DNA of 64,000 bases from Echinicola arenosa (GTDB taxonomy: Bacteria; Bacteroidota; Bacteroidia; Cytophagales; Cyclobacteriaceae): NCBI RefSeq assembly GCF_014841125.1, contig NZ_JACYTQ010000006.1:186001-250000 (forward strand), read 5' to 3'. Below, piece after piece: positions 43,311 to 51,699 of the stretch (positions are counted from its first letter, which is position 1; the number at the start of each line of letters is the position of its first letter). Made by a program: the position numbers and the translations under genes. The notes beneath the pieces are model-generated. The model was not told the DNA's origin, made no database searches, and saw nothing but the letters and a program-made list of their open reading frames with translations.

Positions 43311-43862
43311 TTGAAAACGCAAACAGTAAGCGAATATAATCAAGTTATCAGCCTTTGTAAAGAACTTTTTAAGAAGAAAACCATCGATTATGGCACTGCC
43401 TGGAGAGTGCTCAGGTTGCCTTCAATAACTGATCAAATATTCATTAAGGCTCAGCGAATTAGATCTATTCAGGAAAAAGGGTCTCAGCGTGTAAGTGACC
43501 CTATTCAGGATGAATTTATCGGTATTATTAATTATTGCCTAATAGCACTTATCCAATTGGATTTGCTAGATGATGAACGGTTGGAAATAGGATATGAAGA
43601 ACTTGAACCTATGTATGAAAAGTGGGTAGATGCGACTCGGGGACTTTTAGAAAATAAGAACCATGATTATGGAGAGGCTTGGCGAGATATGCGTGTTTCT
43701 TCCATGACAGACCTTATCCTAATGAAATTATACAGAGTAAAGCAAATAGAAGATAATAAAGGGAAAACATTGGCTTCTGAAGGGGTGGACGCCAATTATC
43801 AAGATATGATCAATTACTCTGTTTTCTGTCTTATTAAATTAAATGAAGCCCAAAATGCTTAA
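43311..43862 (+). CDS. DUF1599 domain protein with internal duplication
   Basis: 183-residue soluble protein made of two copies of one unit: residues about 20-85 (KKTIDYGTAWRVLRLPSITD ... GIINYCLIALIQLD) and about 105-178 (NKNHDYGEAWRDMRVSSMTD ... DMINYSVFCLIKLN). The shared DYGxAWRxxRxxSxTD signature defines DUF1599, linked by others to nucleotide-modification contexts; I cannot confirm a function. The frame starts with TTG 43311; no ATG lies near. It overlaps the start of the next gene by 20 bases and is back to back with folP, a conserved arrangement in this phylum. Confidence 0.85.
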   Translation: MKTQTVSEYNQVISLCKELFKKKTIDYGTAWRVLRLPSITDQIFIKAQRIRSIQEKGSQRVSDPIQDEFIGIINYCLIALIQLDLLDDERLEIGYEELEPMYEKWVDATRGLLENKNHDYGEAWRDMRVSSMTDLILMKLYRVKQIEDNKGKTLASEGVDANYQDMINYSVFCLIKLNEAQNA

Positions 43863-44946
43863 AAAAATTATATTGACCCTATTCAGGTTTTTAGTTGGTG
43901 GTCTATTTGTTTTTTCAGGACTGATCAAGGCAAATGATCCAGTCGGAACATCTATCAAACTGGAAGAATATTTTGAAGTGTTTTCTCATGATATAGCTGG
44001 CTTTTTTGAAGTGTTAAGACCATTCGCTTTGTCACTTTCTATTTTTCTTATTGTGTTGGAAATAGGCTTGGGTGTCATGTTGTTACTGAACTACCGTAAG
44101 AACATCACAGTAAACTTAATTTTAATTTTGATAGTGTTTTTTACGTTCTTGACTTTTTACTCTGCCTATTTTAACAAAGTCACAGATTGTGGATGTTTTG
44201 GAGATGCCATTAAATTGACCCCTTGGGAGTCCTTTATCAAGGATATTATTTTATTGGGGATGATTTTGGTTTTGTTTGTTTTCAAGAAGGACCTTAAGGA
44301 TAACCGATCAATGGGAGTTGGTATTGTGGTAGCAAGTAGCTTGTTGCTCACTTTAGTTTTTTCTGTCTTAGCTGTGAGAAATTTGCCATTTATTGACTTT
44401 AGAGCTTACAAGATAGGGGTGAATATACCTGAAGCCATGCAGCCTTCCGGTACATTGGAATATCGCTATATCATGAAAAAGGATGGGGAAGAGGTAGTGA
44501 TGGATGAATATCCTTCAGATGAAAGTTTTGAGTTTGTGGATATGCAATTAAAGAATCCTGAGGCTCTACCGAAAATTTCTGATTTTGCGATTTGGAATGA
44601 TGATGGTGATTTTACGGATGAGGTGCTCAGAGGTCAGAAAATATTGATATTGATCAGTAATTTTGAAAAGATGGACAAGGCATCCTTAAATGCTTTAGAT
44701 GGTTTGATAAACCAAGATAGACTGGAGACTATGATCATTACAGCGAGTTCATCAGAAGAGGTTGAAGGGTTGATGGAGGAGCATGATTGGGATCTGCCTT
44801 ATTATTATGGTGATGCCACTGTCCTTAAAACCATTATCCGATCCAATCCAGGGATAGTGATTATGGACAATGGAACGGTTATCAAAAAATATCATATTAA
44901 TAATACTCCTAATATAGAAGAGGTTTCTAGCCTGCTAAGCCATTGA
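43843..44946 (+). CDS. BT_3928-like membrane protein (DoxX/MauE-type N-terminus)
   Basis: 367 residues. The first about 180 contain four or five membrane helices of the DoxX/MauE type (RFLVGGLFVFSGLIKANDPVG, then segments near 45-65, 75-100, 125-145, 160-180), with a paired CGCFGD after the third helix, as in proteins tied to periplasmic redox chemistry. The C-terminal about 185 residues are soluble and resemble a thioredoxin-like fold without a CxxC. Start is ATG 43843 or ATG 43855 (MLKK), both overlapping the DUF1599 gene. Function unknown; DUF1599 and aroK flank it in one operon. Confidence 0.82.
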   Translation: MKPKMLKKIILTLFRFLVGGLFVFSGLIKANDPVGTSIKLEEYFEVFSHDIAGFFEVLRPFALSLSIFLIVLEIGLGVMLLLNYRKNITVNLILILIVFFTFLTFYSAYFNKVTDCGCFGDAIKLTPWESFIKDIILLGMILVLFVFKKDLKDNRSMGVGIVVASSLLLTLVFSVLAVRNLPFIDFRAYKIGVNIPEAMQPSGTLEYRYIMKKDGEEVVMDEYPSDESFEFVDMQLKNPEALPKISDFAIWNDDGDFTDEVLRGQKILILISNFEKMDKASLNALDGLINQDRLETMIITASSSEEVEGLMEEHDWDLPYYYGDATVLKTIIRSNPGIVIMDNGTVIKKYHINNTPNIEEVSSLLSH

Positions 44947-44947
44947 T

Positions 44948-45478
44948 ATGACATATTCACCGAAGATTGTTTTAATAGGAATGCCAGGTTGTGGGAAATC
45001 GACTCTAGGGAAGCAGGTAGCGAAGCAACTTAATTTTGACTTTTATGATTTGGATGAGGAAATCGTAAAGACTGAGGGCTTGGAAATTCCTAAAATATTC
45101 TTGAATAAGGGAGAAGGGTATTTTAGAAATTTAGAAACAAAAGTTCTCCAAGATTTATTGAGTATTGATCGGTCATTTGTACTCTCTACAGGGGGTGGAG
45201 CACCTTGTTTTAATGATAACATGGATTTGATCAATGATAGTGGGATTTCTGTGTTTTTGGATGTAAATCTAGATCAGATTTTGCAAAGGCTTACCAAGAA
45301 TGAGGTAGAAAAACGCCCTATGTTCCAAGGTTTGGATACCGGTGAAATAATCCTGAAGCTACAAAATCTACTAGCGGAGCGGGGTGTCTTTTATGATAAG
45401 GCAAAAATAAAGCTCAGTGGAGATGATATTTCCACTGAGCATTTAATTTCTGAGTTGATGTCCTACTTTAAAAGTTAA
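44948..45478 (+). CDS. aroK: Shikimate kinase
   Basis: Phosphorylates shikimate at O3 with ATP, step 5 of the shikimate pathway. 176 residues: Walker A GMPGCGKST (11-19), the shikimate-binding DLDEEI (about 34-39) and FRNLE, STGGGAPC (about 78-86), and the lid-region Arg in EKRPMF. It starts one base after the preceding gene's stop, closing the DUF1599 operon. Its 3' end overlaps the convergent FadL-like gene by 11 bases. Partner genes aroA and aroB are 17-18 kb downstream on the minus strand. Confidence 0.95.
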   Translation: MTYSPKIVLIGMPGCGKSTLGKQVAKQLNFDFYDLDEEIVKTEGLEIPKIFLNKGEGYFRNLETKVLQDLLSIDRSFVLSTGGGAPCFNDNMDLINDSGISVFLDVNLDQILQRLTKNEVEKRPMFQGLDTGEIILKLQNLLAERGVFYDKAKIKLSGDDISTEHLISELMSYFKS

Positions 45479-46967
45479 ACCCAAGGGTCAATAGACCTTT
45501 TGTAGCGTTATTCTCAATGGTCGTTAGCTCTGCGCCAGGATAGGAAGTGTAAAAGGTATCAAACTGGCTATTGACTATTCCTAAATCAATGTACATTTTA
45601 GGAAGCTTAACCCCGATACCTCCAGTAAACTGCATTTGTGATCTATCCAAATCAGAGTCATTGAAAGGGTCGCCATAATAGGCAGTCCCTGCTCTAAATC
45701 TAAACATATTCAATCTCAATTCTCCGCCTACCCTATAGTTAATGGCACTGCCAGCTAGTGATGAAATGACATCATTTGATCCGTCTAAGGAATAATCAGG
45801 AGAGGAGAGGTGCATCGTGGAATAATCTATATAATCTATGTCCGCTGAAATGAACCCATTTTTATTAATAAAAAAGGCTGCTCCAGCGCTTAATTTCATA
45901 GGTGTTCTTAAGTTGATAGAAGATAAGTAGATGTCACTAACCGCATCTGCGTTATCCTCTGGGTTCCCATTAAGATCATAATAATCAGCAAAGATATCTG
46001 CATCAAATTCTTCATCGTACCTGGTCCAAGTAGGAGAGCTAAAAGATAGTCCTAAATTGACTTGGTCAATTGGTTTGTAAATCAAACCTAAGTTTAAGTT
46101 GATTCCCGTGCCATTATGATATAGGTTTTCCCTTAAAGAATAGTATAATGAGTTGTTGTCATTATCATCTATAAACTCTTCATTATAGGTTTTGATAGAA
46201 GAGAAAGTAATAGAAGTGATGCCCAGTGATCCCCCTATAAACAATTTGTTCTTGAAATTGGAACCATAGGCAAATGTGATCTGATTCATACTTCCCTCTG
46301 TTTCTACATATTCGTCCTGAAAAGGGAAGATGGGATCATTATAATTTGGAGAGCCATCATCATTTGGGTTATAAGTGTAGTCAGATGGGTAGAAAGTTCC
46401 TCCATCATTGTAAACTAACCCTACGTCTAAAGGAAGTCCGGCAGGGTCGCCAATAGCGGGTTCACCAAACTGGTTGTAGTCATCCGCATAATAATCCAAC
46501 AGTGAAGTTGTACCTCCCAAGTTGGAGTAGTAGCCATATCTACTATTAAAATTGGCGGTGCGATTGATACTGATCCCAAATGAATGTCCCCTCCAACTAT
46601 CTGTATTGAGAGGATCCTTGGTCTTATTGATAATCACACTGACATTGGGTAATGAAAAATTGCCTTGGTTGTTTTCTTGAGTCTGTCCCATGAAGCTTGC
46701 ATTGGACTTCCAATTTTCATATCCGGCAGTAAAGCTAAATTCAGACCTTCTGAAGAAGCCTAAACCTGCAGGGTTTCCAGAAATATTGGAAACATCTCCA
46801 CCAATGGCCATTTGGCTTCCACCAATTCCCATGATTCTGGAAGATCCTGAAGCATTGTATTTACTATATCGCAAGGCATCCTCGAATGTTTGAGCTTGGG
46901 CTGTTGTTAAAGAGAATCCTCCTCCAAAAAGAAGCATTCCCAATATAGTCGTTTTTATTCCTCTCAT
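45468..46967 (-). CDS. FadL/OmpP1-type outer-membrane beta-barrel protein
   Basis: 499 residues after choosing ATG 46967, which gives a standard signal peptide (MRGIKTTILGMLLFGGGFSLTTAQAQ). The N-terminal segment DALRYSKYNASGSSRIMGIGGSQMAIGGDVS...NPAGLGFFRRSEFSF is the hallmark of FadL-like or OmpP1/TodX transporters in Bacteroidota, followed by amphipathic beta strands to the terminal Phe (LTLGFNF), the outer-membrane insertion signature. Acidic, Asn-rich loops (DDNDNNSL, NPEDNADA) lie between strands. Probable substrate: hydrophobic molecules, not determinable. No substrate-linked genes are near. Confidence 0.85.
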   Translation of the reverse strand: MRGIKTTILGMLLFGGGFSLTTAQAQTFEDALRYSKYNASGSSRIMGIGGSQMAIGGDVSNISGNPAGLGFFRRSEFSFTAGYENWKSNASFMGQTQENNQGNFSLPNVSVIINKTKDPLNTDSWRGHSFGISINRTANFNSRYGYYSNLGGTTSLLDYYADDYNQFGEPAIGDPAGLPLDVGLVYNDGGTFYPSDYTYNPNDDGSPNYNDPIFPFQDEYVETEGSMNQITFAYGSNFKNKLFIGGSLGITSITFSSIKTYNEEFIDDNDNNSLYYSLRENLYHNGTGINLNLGLIYKPIDQVNLGLSFSSPTWTRYDEEFDADIFADYYDLNGNPEDNADAVSDIYLSSINLRTPMKLSAGAAFFINKNGFISADIDYIDYSTMHLSSPDYSLDGSNDVISSLAGSAINYRVGGELRLNMFRFRAGTAYYGDPFNDSDLDRSQMQFTGGIGVKLPKMYIDLGIVNSQFDTFYTSYPGAELTTIENNATKGLLTLGFNF

Positions 46968-47063
46968 ATTTTTACTAATACAATTCCCTTTTGCCATGAA
47001 AATGGCTAACATTAAATTTTAAGAAGGTGTTTGATTATTTAACGGCTGGAGATAAAAAAGTGG

Positions 47064-47090
47064 TAAAAAAAGGGGGATTAATTTCCCCCT
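47064..47090 (-). terminator. Terminator overlapping 3' end of low-complexity lipoprotein gene
   Basis: On the minus strand AGGGGGA and TCCCCCT pair around AATTAA and are followed by TTTTTTACC. The stop codon lies in the loop. Confidence 0.8.
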
Positions 47091-48352
47091 CTTCTTGATC
47101 CTCCAGAACTTCTGGTAGTGCCTCCTGAGCTCCTGGATGGCGATGAACTACCAACGCTTCTGCTGCTGCTTCCGCTACTACTTCTGGAAGGTGTATATGT
47201 ACTATTTGAACTTCTTGATGGTGTAGAATATGTGCTTCTACTTGAAGAACTGCTGCTTCTATTATAAGATGGAGAAGAACTTCTACTTGGAGTAGAATAA
47301 CTCGATCTTGAGTTGTTTGCAGATCTTGTAGTCACATTTCTTTGGCTACTGCTAGATGTAGGAGCATAAGCACTTCTAGATCTTGTAGAGCTGCTAGGAC
47401 GAGTCATTACTGCTGAGTTGGTACTTCTTCTACTTGGAGAAGCTGAAGCTACTCTACTTCTTCCACTGAAATAATCATTTTCAGATCTACTGAAATCAGT
47501 ATTACTTCTTCTAGAATTATCGACTCTACTTACAGCGCTTTGACGGGCTGCAGTACGTGAAGTACCTGGATTTGTAGCAACACTTCTTCTGGTATAGTTG
47601 GTTGCTACTGAACTACCTCTTCTGGATCTGGCAGCCCTTACGATTTGTCTTCCTTCACCAGTATATATGTTGTTGATGATTACAGGTCTACCGTAATATC
47701 CGCCATAGTAACCTCCATAATATCCACCGTAAGCAAAACTAGGTCCCCAGAAAGGGTCGTAAAATGGGCTATAAAAAGGTCTGGAACCCCAACCTCCAAA
47801 ACCTATTCCGAATCCAATGGACATATTGAAACCAGGCCTGAATCCATACCCTGGCCAGAATGGGTCGTAGAAGCCTCCATAGCCAAAAGAAGGATAGAAT
47901 CCGAAAGGCCCCGGATACATAAAGGCAAAAGAAGGACTGAAATTCCATGACGACCTATTGTTACCATTAGGGTCATTGTAACCATAAAAATTATTGTATA
48001 CATTAACGTCACCATCTCCTTCAGTGCTCTGAACGGCGGCATCATCAAAGTAAACAATTTCATCAGCTACAGTATCGTTTTGAACCTGATACTTGGCGAT
48101 ATATTCCGGATTAACATTTTTTGCTGAAAAACTTTCTTGATCATATTGACTAGCCGCATTAACAGCAGCATAGTCGGTAAAGTTTTTAGGTGTATTGTTG
48201 GCTACGGCATTGGACATAACCACCGCATCATCTGATGCCATAAAATATAAGTCATCCGACTCTCCTTGCATAGCACTATAGCTACTGCTGCATGATACAA
48301 GGCCTAAAGCAGCAAGGAAACCAAGATATCGGTATGATGTAAATTTTCTCAT
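47078..48352 (-). CDS. Low-complexity lipoprotein (Gly/Tyr/Phe then Ser/Arg rich)
   Basis: 424 residues with a lipoprotein signal peptide (lipobox GLVSC, Cys about 21). Residues 22-130 are acidic and polar. Residues about 135-225 are Gly/Phe/Tyr/Pro-rich, with FYDPFWPGYGF and three tandem GGYY units. From about 240 to the end the chain is Ser/Arg-rich with short imperfect repeats such as YSTPSRSS and ends SGGSRRGGN. No catalytic domain is seen. It may be a surface or stalk/adhesive lipoprotein; related 'low-complexity' lipoproteins are common in Bacteroidota. Strong positive charge could bind DNA or polysaccharide. Function unknown. Confidence 0.75.
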   Translation of the reverse strand: MRKFTSYRYLGFLAALGLVSCSSSYSAMQGESDDLYFMASDDAVVMSNAVANNTPKNFTDYAAVNAASQYDQESFSAKNVNPEYIAKYQVQNDTVADEIVYFDDAAVQSTEGDGDVNVYNNFYGYNDPNGNNRSSWNFSPSFAFMYPGPFGFYPSFGYGGFYDPFWPGYGFRPGFNMSIGFGIGFGGWGSRPFYSPFYDPFWGPSFAYGGYYGGYYGGYYGRPVIINNIYTGEGRQIVRAARSRRGSSVATNYTRRSVATNPGTSRTAARQSAVSRVDNSRRSNTDFSRSENDYFSGRSRVASASPSRRSTNSAVMTRPSSSTRSRSAYAPTSSSSQRNVTTRSANNSRSSYSTPSRSSSPSYNRSSSSSSRSTYSTPSRSSNSTYTPSRSSSGSSSRSVGSSSPSRSSGGTTRSSGGSRRGGN

Positions 48353-48420
48353 AGTTATTTAGTTTACAACTCGTAACACTATATACGTGCACTTCGGAGG
48401 AGGGTTATAATTTTTTAAAT

Positions 48421-48428
48421 TATATTTG
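48421..48428 (+). promoter_or_regulatory. Promoter -7 element of proS
   Basis: TATATTTG matches the TAnnTTTG consensus, 56 bases before the proS start codon. A matching -33 TTG is not evident. Confidence 0.4.
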
Positions 48429-48484
48429 CTTCCCAAAATGGAAGCGAAAGTTAAAGAGTTTTTTCAAAACAACAAATTATACTC

Positions 48485-49966
48485 ATGAGCAAAGGACTGC
48501 CCAAGAGAAGTGAGGACTACTCACTGTGGTACAACGAACTAGTAAAAAAGGCTGACCTTGCAGAGAATTCGGCAGTAAGAGGCTGTATGGTTATTAAGCC
48601 ATATGGCTATTCTATCTGGGAAAAAATGCAGCAGCAGCTCGATCAGATGTTTAAGGATACGGGGCATAGCAATGCTTACTTTCCTTTATTTATTCCCAAG
48701 TCCTATTTATCCAAAGAGGCAAGCCATGTGGAGGGCTTTGCCAAGGAGTGTGCAGTGGTGACCCATTACCGATTAAAAAATTCTGAAGATGGGAAATCGG
48801 TAATTGTGGATCCGGAAGCGAAATTGGAAGAAGAATTGATTGTACGCCCAACTTCTGAAACGGTTATCTGGAGCACGTATAAAAACTGGATTCAATCTTA
48901 CAGGGATTTGCCTTTAAAAGTAAATCAATGGGCGAATGTGGTCAGATGGGAAATGAGAACAAGGCTTTTTCTAAGGACAGCTGAATTTCTATGGCAAGAA
49001 GGTCATACGGCTCACGCCACAAGAGAAGAGGCAGTTGAGGAGACCGTGCAGATGATGGATGTCTATGCACAGTTTGCGGAAGAGTTTATGGGTGTACCTG
49101 TAGTGAAAGGGGTAAAAACAGAGAATGAACGTTTTGCAGGAGCAGAGGAGACTTATTGTATTGAGGCAATGATGCAGGATGGAAAGGCTTTACAGGCTGG
49201 GACTTCCCACTTTCTCGGTCAAAATTTTGCCAAAGCTTTCGATGTGAAGTTTGCTACCAAAGAAGGAGGACTTGATCTGGTTTGGGGGACTTCTTGGGGT
49301 GTAAGTACCCGTTTGATGGGAGCTTTGATTATGGCGCATTCAGATGATAATGGTTTAGTCCTACCTCCTAAATTGGCGCCTATCCAGGTAGTGATTGTTC
49401 CGATTTTTAGAAGTGAGGAAGAATTGCAGGCCATAGAAGAGAAAGCTCATGAGATCATGGACAAACTTAAACCATTGGGGGTTTCAGTTAAGTTTGATCA
49501 CAGAGATACCCATAAGCCGGGCTGGAAGTTTGCGGAATATGAGCTCAAGGGTGTTCCTTTAAGAATAGCTTTAGGTCCAAGGGACTTGGCTAACAATACC
49601 GTAGAAGTTGCGAGGAGAGATACGTTGACAAAAGAGATGATCAACTTAAATGAGGTGGAAATTGGTCAATACGTTACAGAAATGTTGGATGATATTCAGA
49701 ATAGCATTTACCAAAAGGCCCTGAAATTCAGAGAAGAAAATACTACTGAGGTAAACAGCTGGGAAGAGTTTCAAAGAGTGATCAAAGAAAAAGGAGGTTT
49801 TGTGTCAGCGCACTGGGATGGTACTTCTGAAACAGAAGAGAAAATCAAAGAATTGACCAAGGCAACTATCAGGTGCATTCCTTTGGGTCGCGTTGAAGAG
49901 TCCGGAAGCTGTGTGCTCACTGGAAATCCGTCAAAAGGCAGAGTGTTTTTTGCTAAAGCCTATTAA
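48485..49966 (+). CDS. proS: Prolyl-tRNA synthetase (short, archaeal/eukaryote-like type)
   Basis: Charges tRNA-Pro; 493 residues, cytosolic class II synthetase. Motif 1 region around [14 protein letters not shown], motif 2 [24 protein letters not shown], motif 3 [13 protein letters not shown] (about 275-287), then the anticodon-binding domain (about 300-410) and the C-terminal zinc-binding-like domain of the ProS type-3 group, ending FFAKAY. It lacks the editing insertion found in E. coli ProS, as is usual for Bacteroidota. A long hairpin follows the gene. Confidence 0.96.
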   Translation: MSKGLPKRSEDYSLWYNELVKKADLAENSAVRGCMVIKPYGYSIWEKMQQQLDQMFKDTGHSNAYFPLFIPKSYLSKEASHVEGFAKECAVVTHYRLKNSEDGKSVIVDPEAKLEEELIVRPTSETVIWSTYKNWIQSYRDLPLKVNQWANVVRWEMRTRLFLRTAEFLWQEGHTAHATREEAVEETVQMMDVYAQFAEEFMGVPVVKGVKTENERFAGAEETYCIEAMMQDGKALQAGTSHFLGQNFAKAFDVKFATKEGGLDLVWGTSWGVSTRLMGALIMAHSDDNGLVLPPKLAPIQVVIVPIFRSEEELQAIEEKAHEIMDKLKPLGVSVKFDHRDTHKPGWKFAEYELKGVPLRIALGPRDLANNTVEVARRDTLTKEMINLNEVEIGQYVTEMLDDIQNSIYQKALKFREENTTEVNSWEEFQRVIKEKGGFVSAHWDGTSETEEKIKELTKATIRCIPLGRVEESGSCVLTGNPSKGRVFFAKAY

Positions 49967-49992
49967 ATAATTATTTTCCTGAAAAATAAATC

Positions 49993-50065
49993 AACCGCAT
50001 CAGACAGTTTGTGAATGGTAACTGAACCATAGACAGCTAGTTTGATGCGGTTTGTGTTTTTATGG
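49993..50065 (+). terminator. Large branched hairpin after proS
   Basis: AACCGCATCA (49993-50002) pairs with TGATGCGGTT (50043-50052), extended inward by a few pairs, around a 40-base loop that holds a second stem ATGGT/ACCAT (50015-50030). TTTGTGTTTTTA follows. It is likely the proS terminator, though the loop is unusually large and the T-run interrupted. Confidence 0.5.
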
Positions 50066-50160
50066 GGGGAGAGCTCCTGTTGCTCAAAAAATCAAACTTT
50101 TTGTTTAGTTTTATAATCCCGAAAAATCTCTCTATTTTCAGCTAATCAATTTGAATTTTT

Positions 50161-50622
50161 ATGACTTGGGCTATTATTATTGGGCTATTGCTCGTCGGTC
50201 TTGTGCTTGTACTTCTGGAAGTTGTTTTCGTTCCAGGAACTACCTTGGTAGGGATTTTAGGAATAATTTTTAGTGGCCTTGGGGTTTATTACAGTTTTCA
50301 GCATTATGACTTTCAAGTGGCAATGTATGTTCTTGGTGGAGCTGTTTTGGCGAATGTTGGGGTGATTCTTTATGGATTTAAGTCAGGTGTTTGGAAACGA
50401 TTTTCACTGAAAGATACTGTGAGTAGTCGTGCCTATGATGATCGGCTGGCAGGCTTGACCGTTGGGCAGGAGGGGAAAACAATTTCAGATATCAAGCCAT
50501 ACGGAAAGGCAGAGTTTGGAGATAAGATATATGAAGTAAAGTCCAATATGGGGTTTATATCTGCCGGTCAGAAAGTACAAATTCAACAATTAGAAAATAA
50601 TAGAATTATCATTAAACAATAA
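50161..50622 (+). CDS. NfeD-like membrane protein (short form)
   Basis: 153 residues: two or three hydrophobic helices (about 1-25, 28-48, 55-72) and a C-terminal small beta-barrel (OB-fold) domain from about 85 with LVGQEG-like LTVGQEGKTISDIKPYGKAEFGDKIYEV. This is the short NfeD form without the serine-protease ClpP domain. It sits three bases before floA; NfeD-flotillin pairs are conserved and the two proteins act together in membrane microdomain organisation in other bacteria. Confidence 0.9.
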   Translation: MTWAIIIGLLLVGLVLVLLEVVFVPGTTLVGILGIIFSGLGVYYSFQHYDFQVAMYVLGGAVLANVGVILYGFKSGVWKRFSLKDTVSSRAYDDRLAGLTVGQEGKTISDIKPYGKAEFGDKIYEVKSNMGFISAGQKVQIQQLENNRIIIKQ

Positions 50623-50625
50623 ACT

Positions 50626-51633
50626 ATGGAAGTGTCTAATTCGGCAATCATCTTAATAGCAGCCTTTGGTGGGCTGATATTGCTATTTATCTTTCTTTAT
50701 TTTGTGCCTGTCAACTTATGGATTACGGCCGTTTTCGCCAATGTCAAGGTGGGTATTGGAGAACTTATTGGTATGAGGATCCGGAAAGTACCACCAAGCA
50801 TTATCGTCAATTCTTTGATAACTGCAACGAAAGCAGGCTTGGATTTGACCACCAACGAACTGGAAACGCACTATTTGGCTGGAGGGAATGTTCCCAATGT
50901 GATCCGGGCCTTGATTTCCGCCGATAAAGCCAATATCAACTTGTCATTTAAGCAAGCTACTGCCATTGACTTGGCCGGTAGAGATGTGTTTGAAGCGGTA
51001 CAGATTTCCGTTAACCCTAAAGTGATCAATACACCAAGTGTAGCAGCAGTGGCTGCTGATGGTATCCAGCTTATCGCCAAGGCAAGGGTAACAGTGAGGG
51101 CCAATATCGCTCAGTTGGTTGGTGGTTCTGGAGAAGATACCATTTTGGCAAGGGTAGGAGAAGGGATTGTTACCTCCATCGGTTCAGCCAAAACGCATAA
51201 GAGTGTATTGGAGAATCCTGATAAAATCTCTAAGCTGGTGCTCGAAAGAGGACTGGATGCAGGGACTGCTTTTGAAATCCTGTCCATTGATATCGCTGAT
51301 ATAGATGTGGGAACAAATATTGGGGCAAAACTACAAATTGACCAAGCTTCTGCCGATTTAAAGGTAGCCGAAGCCAAAGCCGAAGAGCGAAGAGCCATGG
51401 CGGTTGCATTGGAGCAAGAAATGAAAGCCCGTAATGTAGAGATGAGGGCGAAAGTGATAGAGGCAGAAGCAGAAGTGCCAAAAGCCATATCAGAAGCTTT
51501 TCGTTCTGGAAATCTCGGGATTATGGACTATTATAAAATGGAAAACATTAAATCCGATACAGAAATGCGGGATTCCATTGCGAAGCCCGATGAAGGTAAA
51601 AAAGGAGATAACAAATCGAAGGGAGACAAATAG
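50626..51633 (+). CDS. floA: Flotillin-like protein FloA
   Basis: 335-residue membrane scaffold protein of functional membrane microdomains. N-terminal membrane hairpin (about 8-38, [20 protein letters not shown]), an SPFH/PHB-like domain (about 40-180, with [20 protein letters not shown]), then the heptad-rich flotillin coiled coil with [20 protein letters not shown] (about 245-290), and a lysine-rich tail ([12 protein letters not shown]). Co-transcribed with the NfeD-like gene upstream. Ends in a bidirectional terminator. Confidence 0.95.
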   Translation: MEVSNSAIILIAAFGGLILLFIFLYFVPVNLWITAVFANVKVGIGELIGMRIRKVPPSIIVNSLITATKAGLDLTTNELETHYLAGGNVPNVIRALISADKANINLSFKQATAIDLAGRDVFEAVQISVNPKVINTPSVAAVAADGIQLIAKARVTVRANIAQLVGGSGEDTILARVGEGIVTSIGSAKTHKSVLENPDKISKLVLERGLDAGTAFEILSIDIADIDVGTNIGAKLQIDQASADLKVAEAKAEERRAMAVALEQEMKARNVEMRAKVIEAEAEVPKAISEAFRSGNLGIMDYYKMENIKSDTEMRDSIAKPDEGKKGDNKSKGDK

Positions 51634-51650
51634 AGTTGCTCTAAGAAATA

Positions 51651-51694
51651 AAAAAGTAAAGGCCAAGGTGGAGCAACCTTGGCTTTTACTTTTT
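51651..51694. terminator. Bidirectional terminator between floA and the WG-repeat gene
   Basis: AAAAAGTAAAGGCCAAGGT and ACCTTGGCTTTTACTTTTT form a stem of about 18 bp with one G-U pair around a 6-base loop, with A-run and T-run at its base. Confidence 0.9.
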
Positions 51695-51699
51695 AAGCC

